From: DATHAP01 sp963762865
Lineage (GTDB): Bacteria > Actinomycetota > Actinomycetes > JACCUZ01
Length of the DNA stretch: 64,000 bases
Direction: 5' to 3'
NCBI GenBank assembly: GCA_963762865.1
Contig: CAVXNC010000003.1
Location: forward strand, 310,001 to 374,000
Shown here: positions 8,381 to 15,387 of the stretch, in pieces
Layout of the letters: every line of letters begins with the position of its first letter
Numbering within the stretch: the first letter of the stretch is position 1
The notes under the pieces: generated by a model
Told to the model about the DNA's origin: nothing
The model's database searches: none
What the model saw: only the letters and a program-made list of their open reading frames with translations
Translations under genes and position numbers: made by a program

Positions 8381-9637
8381 ATGAGCACACCCACCGCCCC
8401 GCCGGCGCCGATGCCGGCACCGGGGCACATGGGGGTCGACTACGAGGAGCGGGTCGACTTCGCGCGGCTGCGCGACTACCGCCTCGGGCGCGCCAAGGCG
8501 GCACTGGAGAGCAGCGAGTGCGGCGCCTTCCTGCTCTTCGACTTCTACAACATCCGCTACACCACGCAGACGTGGATCGGCGGCGCGCTCGGCGACAAGA
8601 TGATCCGCTACGCGCTGCTCGTCCGCGGCAAGGACCCGGTGCTGTGGGACTTCGGGTCGGCGGTGAAGCACCACAAGAAGTACTCGCAGTGGGTGCCCGA
8701 CGAGAACTACCGGGCCGGCTTCCTCGGCTTCCGTGGGGCGGTGTCGCCGACGGTGGGGCTGATGGCCGAGGCGGTCGCCGAGATCAAGGGGCTGCTCACC
8801 GACGCCGGTGTCGCCGACTTGCCCATCGGCATCGACATCGTCGAGCCGCCGTTCTTCTTCGAGATGCAGCGCCAGGGCCTGACGGTCGTCGACGCCCAGC
8901 AGCTGATGCTCGACGCGCGGTGCATCAAGTCACCCGACGAGATCATGCTGCTCAACCAGGCGTGCGCCATGGTCGACGGCGTCTATCAGGACATCGTCGA
9001 GATGCTGAAGCCCGGCATCCGCGAGAACGAGATCGTCGCGCACGCCAACAAGCGGCTCTACGAGATGGGCTCGGACCAGGTCGAGGCCATCAACGCGATC
9101 TCGGGCGAGCGCTGCAACCCGCACCCGCACAACTTCACCGACCGGCTGGTCCGCCCGGGCGACCAGGCGTTCTTCGACATCATCCACTCGTTCAACGGCT
9201 ACCGGACCTGCTACTACCGGACCTTCGCGGTCGGCAGCTCCACGCCGGCGCAGCAGGACGCCTACAAGCAGGCGCGCGAGTGGATGGACCGCGGGCTGGC
9301 CGGCATCCGGGCCGGCGTCGGCTCCGACGAGATCGCCGCGCTCCTGCCGAAGGCCGAGGAGTTCGGCTTCGAGAGCGAGATGGCGGCCTTCGGCCTGCAG
9401 TTCGCCCACGGGCTGGGCCTCGGGCTGCACGAGCGGCCGATCATCTCCCGGCTCAACAGCATGAAGGAGCCGGTGGAGATCCAGGCGGGCATGGTCTTCG
9501 CGCTCGAGACCTACTGCCCGGCGAGCGACGGCTTCTCCGCGGCGCGCATCGAGGAGGAGGTCGTCGTGACCGAGGACGGTCCGCGGGTCATCACCCTCTT
9601 CCCGGCGCAGGACCTGGTCGTCACCAACCCCTACTGA
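8381..9637 (+). CDS. M24-fold hydrolase lacking canonical metal ligands (creatinase/DddP-like)
   Basis: 418 residues, ATG just after the previous stop. Pita-bread C-terminal domain with Asp266 in FFDIIHSF, but the second metal position in GYRTCYYRTF is Cys277 instead of Asp; the late HGLGLGLHE and final EEEVVVTEDG glutamates are kept. The pattern is unlike true Xaa-Pro peptidases and closer to M24 members recruited for other chemistry (creatinase, DddP-type lyases). The N-terminal domain has FYNIRYTTQTWIG. In operon with hydroxyacid and semialdehyde dehydrogenases, so a substrate-releasing hydrolysis or lyase step is likely. Peptidase annotation should be treated as fold only. Confidence 0.75.
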   Translation: MSTPTAPPAPMPAPGHMGVDYEERVDFARLRDYRLGRAKAALESSECGAFLLFDFYNIRYTTQTWIGGALGDKMIRYALLVRGKDPVLWDFGSAVKHHKKYSQWVPDENYRAGFLGFRGAVSPTVGLMAEAVAEIKGLLTDAGVADLPIGIDIVEPPFFFEMQRQGLTVVDAQQLMLDARCIKSPDEIMLLNQACAMVDGVYQDIVEMLKPGIRENEIVAHANKRLYEMGSDQVEAINAISGERCNPHPHNFTDRLVRPGDQAFFDIIHSFNGYRTCYYRTFAVGSSTPAQQDAYKQAREWMDRGLAGIRAGVGSDEIAALLPKAEEFGFESEMAAFGLQFAHGLGLGLHERPIISRLNSMKEPVEIQAGMVFALETYCPASDGFSAARIEEEVVVTEDGPRVITLFPAQDLVVTNPY

Positions 9638-9677
9638 CCACTGGCGAAGCCCGTCGAGGGCGGCGAGGATGCGACCC

Positions 9678-11129
9678 ATGACCGCAGACATCTTGAGCAA
9701 GGTCCCGACCGACCTCTTCATCGGTGGCACCTGGCGGGCCGCCTCCGAGGGCGGCCGCTTCGACGTCACCGACCCGGCCACCGGCGACGTGATCGCCCAG
9801 GTCGCCGACGCCTCCGCCGAGGACGGGCTGGCTGCGGTCGCGGCGGCGTACGAGGCCGGCAAGGGGTGGGCGTCGACGCCACCGCGCCAGCGCGCCGAGG
9901 TGCTGCGCAAGGCCTGGCTCCTGATGACCGAGCGTGCCGACGAGATCGCCACGCTGATCTCTCTGGAGAACGGCAAGGCGCTGACCGATGCCAAGGGTGA
10001 GGCGACCTATGCCGCGGAGTTCTTCCGCTGGTACGCCGAGGAGACCGTCCGGATGGACGGCATGGTCACCACGGCACCCTCCGGTGCCAACCGCATCCTG
10101 GTCATCCACCAGCCGGTCGGTGTCTGCGTCCTGGTGACGCCGTGGAACTTCCCCGCTGCCATGGCCACGCGCAAGATCGGCCCGGCGCTCGGCGCCGGTT
10201 GCTCGGTCGTGCTCAAGCCGGCGTCGGACACCCCGCTGACCGCGCTGCTGATGGCGCAGATCCTCGACGACGCGGGTGTGCCCAAGGGTGTCGTCAACGT
10301 CGTCCCGGCCCGCCGCTCCGGCGAGGTCGTCTCGGCGATGGTGCACGACGACCGGGTGCGCAAGCTGTCCTTCACCGGCTCGACCGAGGTCGGTCGCGTG
10401 CTGCTCAAGGAGGCGGCCGACACCGTCGTCAACACCTCGATGGAGCTCGGCGGCAACGCACCCTTCCTGGTCTTCGCCGACGCCGACATCGACGCGGCGA
10501 TCGAGGGCGCGATGATCGCCAAGATGCGCAACGGCGGCGAGGCCTGCACGGCCGCCAACAGGTTCTACGTCGAGGCGTCGGTCGCCGAGTCCTTCGCGGC
10601 GAAGCTCGCCGAGAAGATGGGCGCGCTGAAGGTGGGTCCTGGCACCGACCCGGGGACGCAGGTCGGCCCGCTGGTCAACGACGCCGCCGTGCAGAAGGTC
10701 GACGAGCTGGTCAGCGGTGCGGTCTCGGGTGGCGCCCGGGCGCTGATCGGTGGAGCCGTGCCGGATCGTACGGGCTGCTACTACGACCCCACCGTGCTCG
10801 TCGACGTCCCCGCCGACGCCGCCATCCTGCGTGAGGAGATCTTCGGACCGGTCGCGCCGATCGTCACCTTCACCGAGGAGGACGAGGCGGTCCGCTACGC
10901 CAACGACACCGAGTTCGGCCTCGTCTCCTACGTCTACACCGGTGACCTCGCGCGCGGACTGCGCGTCAGCGAGGCGCTCGAGGCCGGGATGGTCGGTCTC
11001 AACCGCGGCCTGGTGTCCGACCCGGCCGCGCCCTTCGGCGGCGTCAAGCAGTCGGGCATCGGGCGCGAGGGCGGGCACGAGGGCCTGCTCGACTACACCG
11101 AGAGCAAGTACATCGCCGTCACCTGGTGA
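9678..11129 (+). CDS. NAD(P)-dependent succinate-semialdehyde dehydrogenase-like aldehyde dehydrogenase
   Basis: 483 residues. Aldehyde dehydrogenase fold with TPWNFP (residues 154-159), general base Glu256 in ELGGNAP, nucleophile Cys290 in GGEACTAANR, and C-terminal FGGVKQSGIGREGG. The GEACTAANR form and overall length match the SSADH subfamily. Converts a semialdehyde to a carboxylate in the cytoplasm. Last gene of the 7432 operon (41-base gap). ATG 9678 is nine bases after GAGG; ATG 9669 is an in-frame alternative. Substrate specificity is not proven and could be another C3-C5 semialdehyde. Confidence 0.88.
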   Translation: MTADILSKVPTDLFIGGTWRAASEGGRFDVTDPATGDVIAQVADASAEDGLAAVAAAYEAGKGWASTPPRQRAEVLRKAWLLMTERADEIATLISLENGKALTDAKGEATYAAEFFRWYAEETVRMDGMVTTAPSGANRILVIHQPVGVCVLVTPWNFPAAMATRKIGPALGAGCSVVLKPASDTPLTALLMAQILDDAGVPKGVVNVVPARRSGEVVSAMVHDDRVRKLSFTGSTEVGRVLLKEAADTVVNTSMELGGNAPFLVFADADIDAAIEGAMIAKMRNGGEACTAANRFYVEASVAESFAAKLAEKMGALKVGPGTDPGTQVGPLVNDAAVQKVDELVSGAVSGGARALIGGAVPDRTGCYYDPTVLVDVPADAAILREEIFGPVAPIVTFTEEDEAVRYANDTEFGLVSYVYTGDLARGLRVSEALEAGMVGLNRGLVSDPAAPFGGVKQSGIGREGGHEGLLDYTESKYIAVTW

Positions 11130-11138
11130 CGGCCCGGG

Positions 11139-11373
11139 TCAGCGACCGACGGGGTGGGCGATCTCCCACACGTGGCCGGCCGGCTCGACGAGCTCGGATG
11201 CCGAGGGTCGCGACGAGCAGGTTGACGACGACCCCGTCGAAGTCGTACGCCGCCGACGACTCGTCCTCCTCCTTCAGGGGCTTGCCTAACACGGTCTGCT
11301 GGAAGGCCTTGGCGGCCGCCAGGTCCTCGACGAACAGCGTGATGGCGTTGATGCCCTTGATGTCCCCGCTCAT
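11139..11373 (-). pseudogene. Remnant of a VOC (glyoxalase/bleomycin-resistance) family protein
   Basis: The N-terminal half is normal VOC sequence (MSGDIKGINAITLFVEDLAA, then AYDFDGVVVNLLVAT). After a one-base offset near 11205 the family's last strand follows, AGHVWEIAHPVGR and a stop, but roughly 45 residues that should lie between the two parts are missing. So an internal deletion plus a frame offset has removed the middle of the fold. Convergent with the aldehyde dehydrogenase, 10 bases away. Unlikely to be functional; a sequence or assembly error could contribute. Confidence 0.6.
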
Positions 11374-11486
11374 GGTCCGCACCTCTCGCACGGCCCGTTC
11401 TCAGCGGCGTCCGAAGCGTGGATCCCGACGCGTCGTTGACGGCCCCTGCGCGGAGTGACCGGCGCCATTACCGAGTCATTGCCTTC

Positions 11487-11532
11487 GCAGCGGCTCCGCT
11501 GCATTGACACCTCGCCGACGGCGGCGCACGGT
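11487..11532 (+). promoter_or_regulatory. Probable subtilase promoter with overlapping inverted repeat
   Basis: GCAGCGGCTCCGCTGC (11487-11502) is a perfect 7-base inverted repeat with a two-base centre, directly followed by TTGACA (11504-11509), 17 bases and CACGGT (11527-11532). The repeat touches the -35 element, a position for an operator; no regulator gene is adjacent. The rest of 11374-11596 shows no gene. Confidence 0.4.
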
Positions 11533-11596
11533 CCAGGGAAGGGGACGACACATGACGCGGGTGGGGTGACCTCGCTCGCCTTGGGGGTGGATCAGC

Positions 11597-12940
11597 ATGC
11601 TGGACTCGGAGCAGCCGTCAGACGCCGGGATCGGTCCGGGCGAGCAGGGCATCATCGGGGTGGCCGAGACGACGGGCCGCTTCATCGTGGTCTTCGCGGA
11701 GGAGGACGGGCGCACCGACAGCGCCGGTGCCGAGCGCATCCTGCGTTCGCTCACCGGTGTCAGCAACATCGCGTCCGCGCAGGACTTCACCGACGCGGCG
11801 CCGGGTGACTTCAGCCAGCTCGACGCCGCGGACGCGACGCTGATCCCCGACCTGGGCGTCGCCATCGTGACGATGGACCCGGCCGACGCGGGCGGGCTGC
11901 AGGCTGCCGAGTCCTCGGACGGGCGGGTCCTCATCGTGGAGCCCGAGCTCGTGCACCACGTGCTGGCACCCACCGCTACCGACTACCTCAGCGGCTACCA
12001 GGACGCGGTCATCGACCTCACGCACCGCCTCGGGGGCCAGCCGGCCGGCGCGGCGGCCACGACGCGGCCCGTGGTGACCGAGAGCTTCGCCGACACCGAG
12101 CAGCTCACGTGGGGGCTGCAGGCGACCGGCGTCGCGTCGTCGCCGCACACCGGTGCGGGGGTGAAGGTCGCGGTGCTCGACACCGGGTTCGACCTGACCC
12201 ACCCCGACTTCGCCGGGCGCGCGATCCAGTCGCAGTCCTTCGTGGCGGGGCAGGCGGTCCAGGACGAGCATGGGCACGGGACGCACTGCGTCGGCACCTC
12301 GTGCGGACCACGGTCACCGGCCGGGACGCGACGCTACGGCTGCGCACCCGAGGCCGAGATCTACGTGGGGAAGGTGCTCAGCAACGGTGGCTCCGGCACG
12401 GACAGTGGGATCCTCCTCGGCATCGACTGGGCTCTCAGCAACGGGTGCGACGTGATCTCGATGTCGCTCGGGGCAGACGTGGCGACGGTCAGCAAGACCT
12501 ACGAGGCGGTCGGCTCCCGGGCGCTGCGTCGCAAGTGCCTCATCGTCGCGGCGGCCGGCAACAACGCCCACCGGCCCTCCGACCCGGGCTTCGTCGGGGT
12601 CCCGGCCAACAGCCCGTCGATCGTGGCGGTCGCCGCACTCGACGCCCAGCTCTCGGTCGCACCCTTCTCGGCACGCACCAGCTCGGTGCGTGGCGGCCAG
12701 GTCGACATCGCCGGCCCCGGTGTCGGCGTCTTCTCGTCCTGGCCGATGTCCAAGGGCCGCTACCGCTCGATCAGCGGCACCAGCATGGCGACGCCGCACG
12801 TGGCCGGGATCGCTGCGCTGTGGGCCGAGGCGACCGGTCGGACCGGACGGGGGCTTTGGTGCACGGTGACCGCGGAGGCCCGACGACAGCTGACCCCCTC
12901 GGTCGACGTGGGCGCGGGGTTGGTCCAGGCGCCGCAGTGA
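11597..12940 (+). CDS. S8 subtilisin-family serine peptidase, no signal peptide
   Basis: 447 residues. Complete catalytic set: Asp195 (VAVLDTGFDLTHPDF), His227 (EHGHGTHCVGT), oxyanion Asn322 (AAAGNNAH), Ser396 (SGTSMATPHVAG). No Sec signal or membrane segment, so it acts inside the cell. Residues 27-120 form an N-terminal region with the strand pattern of an I9-like prodomain (RFIVVFAEED, then GVAIVTMD, VLIVEPELV). ATG 11597 follows GGGGGTGG at six bases. The stop overlaps the GTG of a small gene as GTGA, suggesting a stoichiometric partner. Likely self-processed; target unknown. Confidence 0.9.
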   Translation: MLDSEQPSDAGIGPGEQGIIGVAETTGRFIVVFAEEDGRTDSAGAERILRSLTGVSNIASAQDFTDAAPGDFSQLDAADATLIPDLGVAIVTMDPADAGGLQAAESSDGRVLIVEPELVHHVLAPTATDYLSGYQDAVIDLTHRLGGQPAGAAATTRPVVTESFADTEQLTWGLQATGVASSPHTGAGVKVAVLDTGFDLTHPDFAGRAIQSQSFVAGQAVQDEHGHGTHCVGTSCGPRSPAGTRRYGCAPEAEIYVGKVLSNGGSGTDSGILLGIDWALSNGCDVISMSLGADVATVSKTYEAVGSRALRRKCLIVAAAGNNAHRPSDPGFVGVPANSPSIVAVAALDAQLSVAPFSARTSSVRGGQVDIAGPGVGVFSSWPMSKGRYRSISGTSMATPHVAGIAALWAEATGRTGRGLWCTVTAEARRQLTPSVDVGAGLVQAPQ

Positions 12941-13203
12941 CCGAGCCACCTGGCGTAGCCTCCGGAGATGTGGAGCAGCTGACGGTCGCCGTCGACGACG
13001 ACCACCTCGCCGGCATCTCGGATGTGGTGGCCGCCCTCGAGGGCAGGGGCATGGTCGTCGACCAGGTGCTGGAGTCGGCCGGGGTGATCATCGGCTCGGC
13101 GCCGGACGTCGACCGCCAGGAGCTGGCCGCCGTCGAGGGTGTCGTGTCCGTCGAGGGCGAGACGCCGTTCCAGCTGCCGCCCCCCGACTCCCCGGTGCAG
13201 TAG
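12937..13203 (+). CDS. Small partner protein of the subtilase, I9/prodomain-like
   Basis: 88 residues, GTG start overlapping the subtilase stop. Predicted beta-alpha-beta-beta-alpha-beta pattern (QLTVAVDDDHLAGISDVVAA, then VVDQVLESAGVIIGSA, then VEGVVSVEGETPFQ) is that of the ferredoxin-like I9 inhibitor/prodomain fold, with the GVVSVEG strand in the position of the inhibitory edge strand, followed by an acidic, proline-rich tail ending in SPVQ. No signal peptide. By position and fold it may be a trans-acting folding chaperone or inhibitor of the peptidase. Homologues of such small proteins are sometimes misnamed ketohydroxyglutarate aldolase. Function is inference. Confidence 0.65.
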   Translation: MTEPPGVASGDVEQLTVAVDDDHLAGISDVVAALEGRGMVVDQVLESAGVIIGSAPDVDRQELAAVEGVVSVEGETPFQLPPPDSPVQ

Positions 13204-13228
13204 CCCCGCCGCCGTCCTCGGCGCGTTC

Positions 13229-13981
13229 TCAGCCGGTGGGGACGAGCCGTTCGATGCCGGCGCGCACCAGGCGGCGGGCGAGGGTGGCCCGACGGGTCCG
13301 TGCCGCGAGCGACAGCGGAGTGGCCTCGCCCCGTCGCCGGGCGGCGATCTCGGCGACCAGGTCGGGCGGCACGTCGAAGCGGCCGAGCCGTGTGATCGCC
13401 TCGGTCTTGGTGATCAGCCGGCCCTCGGTGAGGGTCGCCTCGACCCGGGCCAGGGTCGTGAGCCCGAGGTCGACGTAGACGTCCTCCATCCAGATGCGCC
13501 GCTTCGCCACCGCGCCCGACCAGTAGCCGGTGAGCTCCCCGCGCGCCGCGTCGGCCAGCTCGGCCTCGGACACCGGCGGGACCAGCTCGGCCGGCGGCGG
13601 GCCGAGCACCGTGACGCCGTGGCGCAGCAGGTCGGCGCGGACGACGCCCGACATCGGCCTGCGGTAGAGCTCCCCGTGCGCCCAGTTGACGTGCTGCAGC
13701 GCGACGTCCGCGATCTCGGGCAGCGGCGCGTAGAAGCAGTGCAGCTTGGCCGCCGCCGGCCGGGCAGCCATCAGCGCCCGGTGTTCTTCCGTCAGCGCCG
13801 ACTCCTGCTCGGGAGTGAGCGGTAGCTCGACGACCGCGACCAGGTCGAGGTCACTGACGCCCGGGTGGTAGTCGCCGGTCGCGAGCGAGCCGCCCGCGTA
13901 GAACCCGGCCACACCGGCGAGAGGGCGTACTCGCTCGGCGCACTCTCTCACCAGCGCGGCGGCGCTGTCCGGCAGCGTCAC
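13229..13981 (-). CDS. Nucleotidyltransferase-fold protein (aminoglycoside adenylyltransferase-like)
   Basis: 250 residues. Pol-beta-type nucleotidyltransferase core GGSLATGDYHPGVSDLDLVAVVE at about residues 28-50 (motif GGSLATGDYHPGVSDLDL), with the two metal Asp in SDLDL, then a helical C-terminal domain of the type following ANT enzymes (KRRIWMEDVYVDLGLTTLAR). It would transfer a nucleotide to a small hydroxylated substrate. GTG start overlaps the stop of the GntR gene as GTGA, so it is the third gene of the VOC-GntR operon. Role in that context unclear; resistance function is not shown. Confidence 0.72.
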   Translation of the reverse strand: MTLPDSAAALVRECAERVRPLAGVAGFYAGGSLATGDYHPGVSDLDLVAVVELPLTPEQESALTEEHRALMAARPAAAKLHCFYAPLPEIADVALQHVNWAHGELYRRPMSGVVRADLLRHGVTVLGPPPAELVPPVSEAELADAARGELTGYWSGAVAKRRIWMEDVYVDLGLTTLARVEATLTEGRLITKTEAITRLGRFDVPPDLVAEIAARRRGEATPLSLAARTRRATLARRLVRAGIERLVPTG

Positions 13982-14700
13982 GCGCCGCTGCGAGCCGTCG
14001 AAGGCGCGAAGACCTCGGGGTGCGCCGCGAGCTCGATGCGCGTCCGACGGATGTGCCCGGCGAGGTAGCGCTCGGCGTCCTCGCTGTCGCGTCGCTCGAT
14101 CGCGTCGAGGATCAGCCGGTGCTCGTGGTCGACGATCCACCGCCGCTGCTGGCCGCCGAGCGACATGAAGGCACGGCGGTAGGGCTGGGTGGAGTTCCAC
14201 AGCCGGGTCACCGTCGACGACAGCTGCTCGCTCGCGCAGCCGGCGTAGGACCCGAGGTGGAAGGCCCGGTCGAGCACCATGAACTCGCTGAGGTCCGCAT
14301 CGGCGGCGATGCGCTCGTGGATCGACTCGAGCTCGCGGATCTCGCCGGTGGTCAGGTGCGGCAGGCTCTCGGTCAGCGCGAGTGGCTCGAGGCGCTCACG
14401 CATCTTGTAGAGCACGTCGAGCTCGGCCGGGTCGAGCCGCGGGACGCGCGACCCGATGTGCGCGGTGTGCTCGGTCAGTCCCTCGGCCTCGAGGATGCGC
14501 AGCGCCTCGCGCACCGGTAGCCGGCTGGTCCCGAGCCGCTCGGCGACCTCCTCCTGCCGGATCCGCTCGCCGGGTGCGATGTCGCCGGCGAGGATGGCCG
14601 TACGCAGCTGGCCCGCGATGCGCTCGCTGGCCGCACCGGTGGTCGATGCACCGGTGGTCGATGCACCGTCGGCCTGGGTGACGACGCGCGGCGCGGTCAC
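13978..14700 (-). CDS. GntR-family transcriptional regulator (FadR/FCD type)
   Basis: 240 residues. Winged helix at about 27-95 (ILAGDIAPGERIRQEEVAER, LGTSRLPVREALRILEAEGL) and an all-helical FCD ligand domain to the end (MVLDRAFH, then IVDHEHRLILDAIERRD, which supplies the metal-binding His). FCD regulators sense carboxylates. GTG start overlaps the VOC stop. Codons 8-17 contain a 15-base direct repeat encoding repeated STTGA, a low-complexity linker. Two copies of ATTGGATCCAAT-like sequence lie in the intergenic region upstream of its operon and of the divergent E1 gene; they are the obvious operators. Likely represses both units until the dehydrogenase substrate appears. Confidence 0.88.
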   Translation of the reverse strand: MTAPRVVTQADGASTTGASTTGAASERIAGQLRTAILAGDIAPGERIRQEEVAERLGTSRLPVREALRILEAEGLTEHTAHIGSRVPRLDPAELDVLYKMRERLEPLALTESLPHLTTGEIRELESIHERIAADADLSEFMVLDRAFHLGSYAGCASEQLSSTVTRLWNSTQPYRRAFMSLGGQQRRWIVDHEHRLILDAIERRDSEDAERYLAGHIRRTRIELAAHPEVFAPSTARSGA

Positions 14701-15224
14701 TGCGCCGACGCCCCTGGCGACTCGTCGGCCCGTTGCCGGTCGTAGGCCTTGCCTCCGGGGTAGCTGACGAGCTCGAACTGCATGCCCCACGGCGACAGGA
14801 AGTAGATCCAGCGCTGCCCCTCCGACGGGCCCTTGCTCGCGGTCGGGTCGCCGAGGACGGTGAGGCCCTGCTCGTGCAGGAAGCCGACCGCGGCGTCGAG
14901 GTCGTCGACGTAGAGCGCGACGTGGTGGCCACCGATGTCGCTGTTGCGGGGCTGGTCGGCGTCCTGGTCCGGCGCGGAGTACTCGAACACCTCGAAGACC
15001 GCCTGCCCACCGCAACGGAAGAAGTGCAGCTGCTCCATCACCGCGCGGGGGTCGACGTTGAGGTGCTCCTGCATCCAGTCGCTGTCGTCGTGGCGGAACG
15101 GCCCGAGCGAGTACATGTACTCGCAGCCCAGCACGTCGACCAGGAAGGCCCGCGCCTGCTCGAGGTCGGGGACGGTGAAGCCGATGTGGTCGACGCCGGT
15201 CAGGCCGGGGAGGGTGGAGGCCAC
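14697..15224 (-). CDS. VOC family (glyoxalase-type) protein
   Basis: 175 residues. Two beta-alpha-beta3 modules; possible metal ligands are His in TGVDHIGFTV, the Glu in FEVFEYS, His in IGGHHVALYVDD and Glu in MQFELVSYPGG, so an extradiol-dioxygenase or isomerase/epimerase-type role is feasible. First gene of the operon VOC-gntR-nucleotidyltransferase. Start: the GTG at 15224 has GAAAGG ten bases before it; the ATG at 15275 is rejected because it lies inside the GntR operator and the N-terminal extension is non-family. TACGCT at 15283-15278 on the minus strand is a likely -10. Confidence 0.8.
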   Translation of the reverse strand: MASTLPGLTGVDHIGFTVPDLEQARAFLVDVLGCEYMYSLGPFRHDDSDWMQEHLNVDPRAVMEQLHFFRCGGQAVFEVFEYSAPDQDADQPRNSDIGGHHVALYVDDLDAAVGFLHEQGLTVLGDPTASKGPSEGQRWIYFLSPWGMQFELVSYPGGKAYDRQRADESPGASAQ

Positions 15225-15264
15225 GGGCTGGGTGCCTTTCGTCCGTACGTCCGGATCGGACCCG

Positions 15265-15276
15265 ATCGGATCCAAT
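15265..15276. promoter_or_regulatory. GntR operator 1 (ATCGGATCCAAT)
   Basis: Eleven of twelve bases match the perfect palindrome found 52 bases away. It covers the predicted transcription start of the VOC-gntR operon on the minus strand, so binding would give autoregulation. The 52-base centre spacing to operator 2 is close to five helical turns, which would allow cooperative binding on one face. Confidence 0.65.
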
Positions 15277-15316
15277 GAGCGTAGCCACGGAGGTCTGGAC
15301 GCGGCAAGGGGTTGTC

Positions 15317-15328
15317 ATTGGATCCAAT
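15317..15328. promoter_or_regulatory. GntR operator 2 (ATTGGATCCAAT) at the E1 promoter
   Basis: Perfect 12-base palindrome ATTGGATCCAAT. It overlaps the putative -35 TTGTCA (15313-15318) and spacer of the E1/E2 operon; CAGGCT (15335-15340) would be the -10. The site is a natural operator for the GntR protein encoded 0.6 kb away on the other strand. Confidence 0.7.
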
Positions 15329-15387
15329 CGCTGCCAGGCTGGTCGGGCACGTCACCCGTCGCCGACCCCTGACCGAGGGGAGCCAGC

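Noticed and set aside
13229..13981. Aminoglycoside resistance gene
   Set aside because: Only the nucleotidyltransferase fold is supported; substrate residues and context do not indicate resistance.
14641..14671. 15-base tandem repeat as a regulatory or mobile repeat
   Set aside because: It is in-frame in the GntR gene and encodes a Ser/Thr/Gly linker; simple slippage explains it.
15225..15275. ATG at 15275 as start of the VOC protein
   Set aside because: It lies in the GntR operator and near the predicted transcription start, and its N-terminal extension is not family-like.
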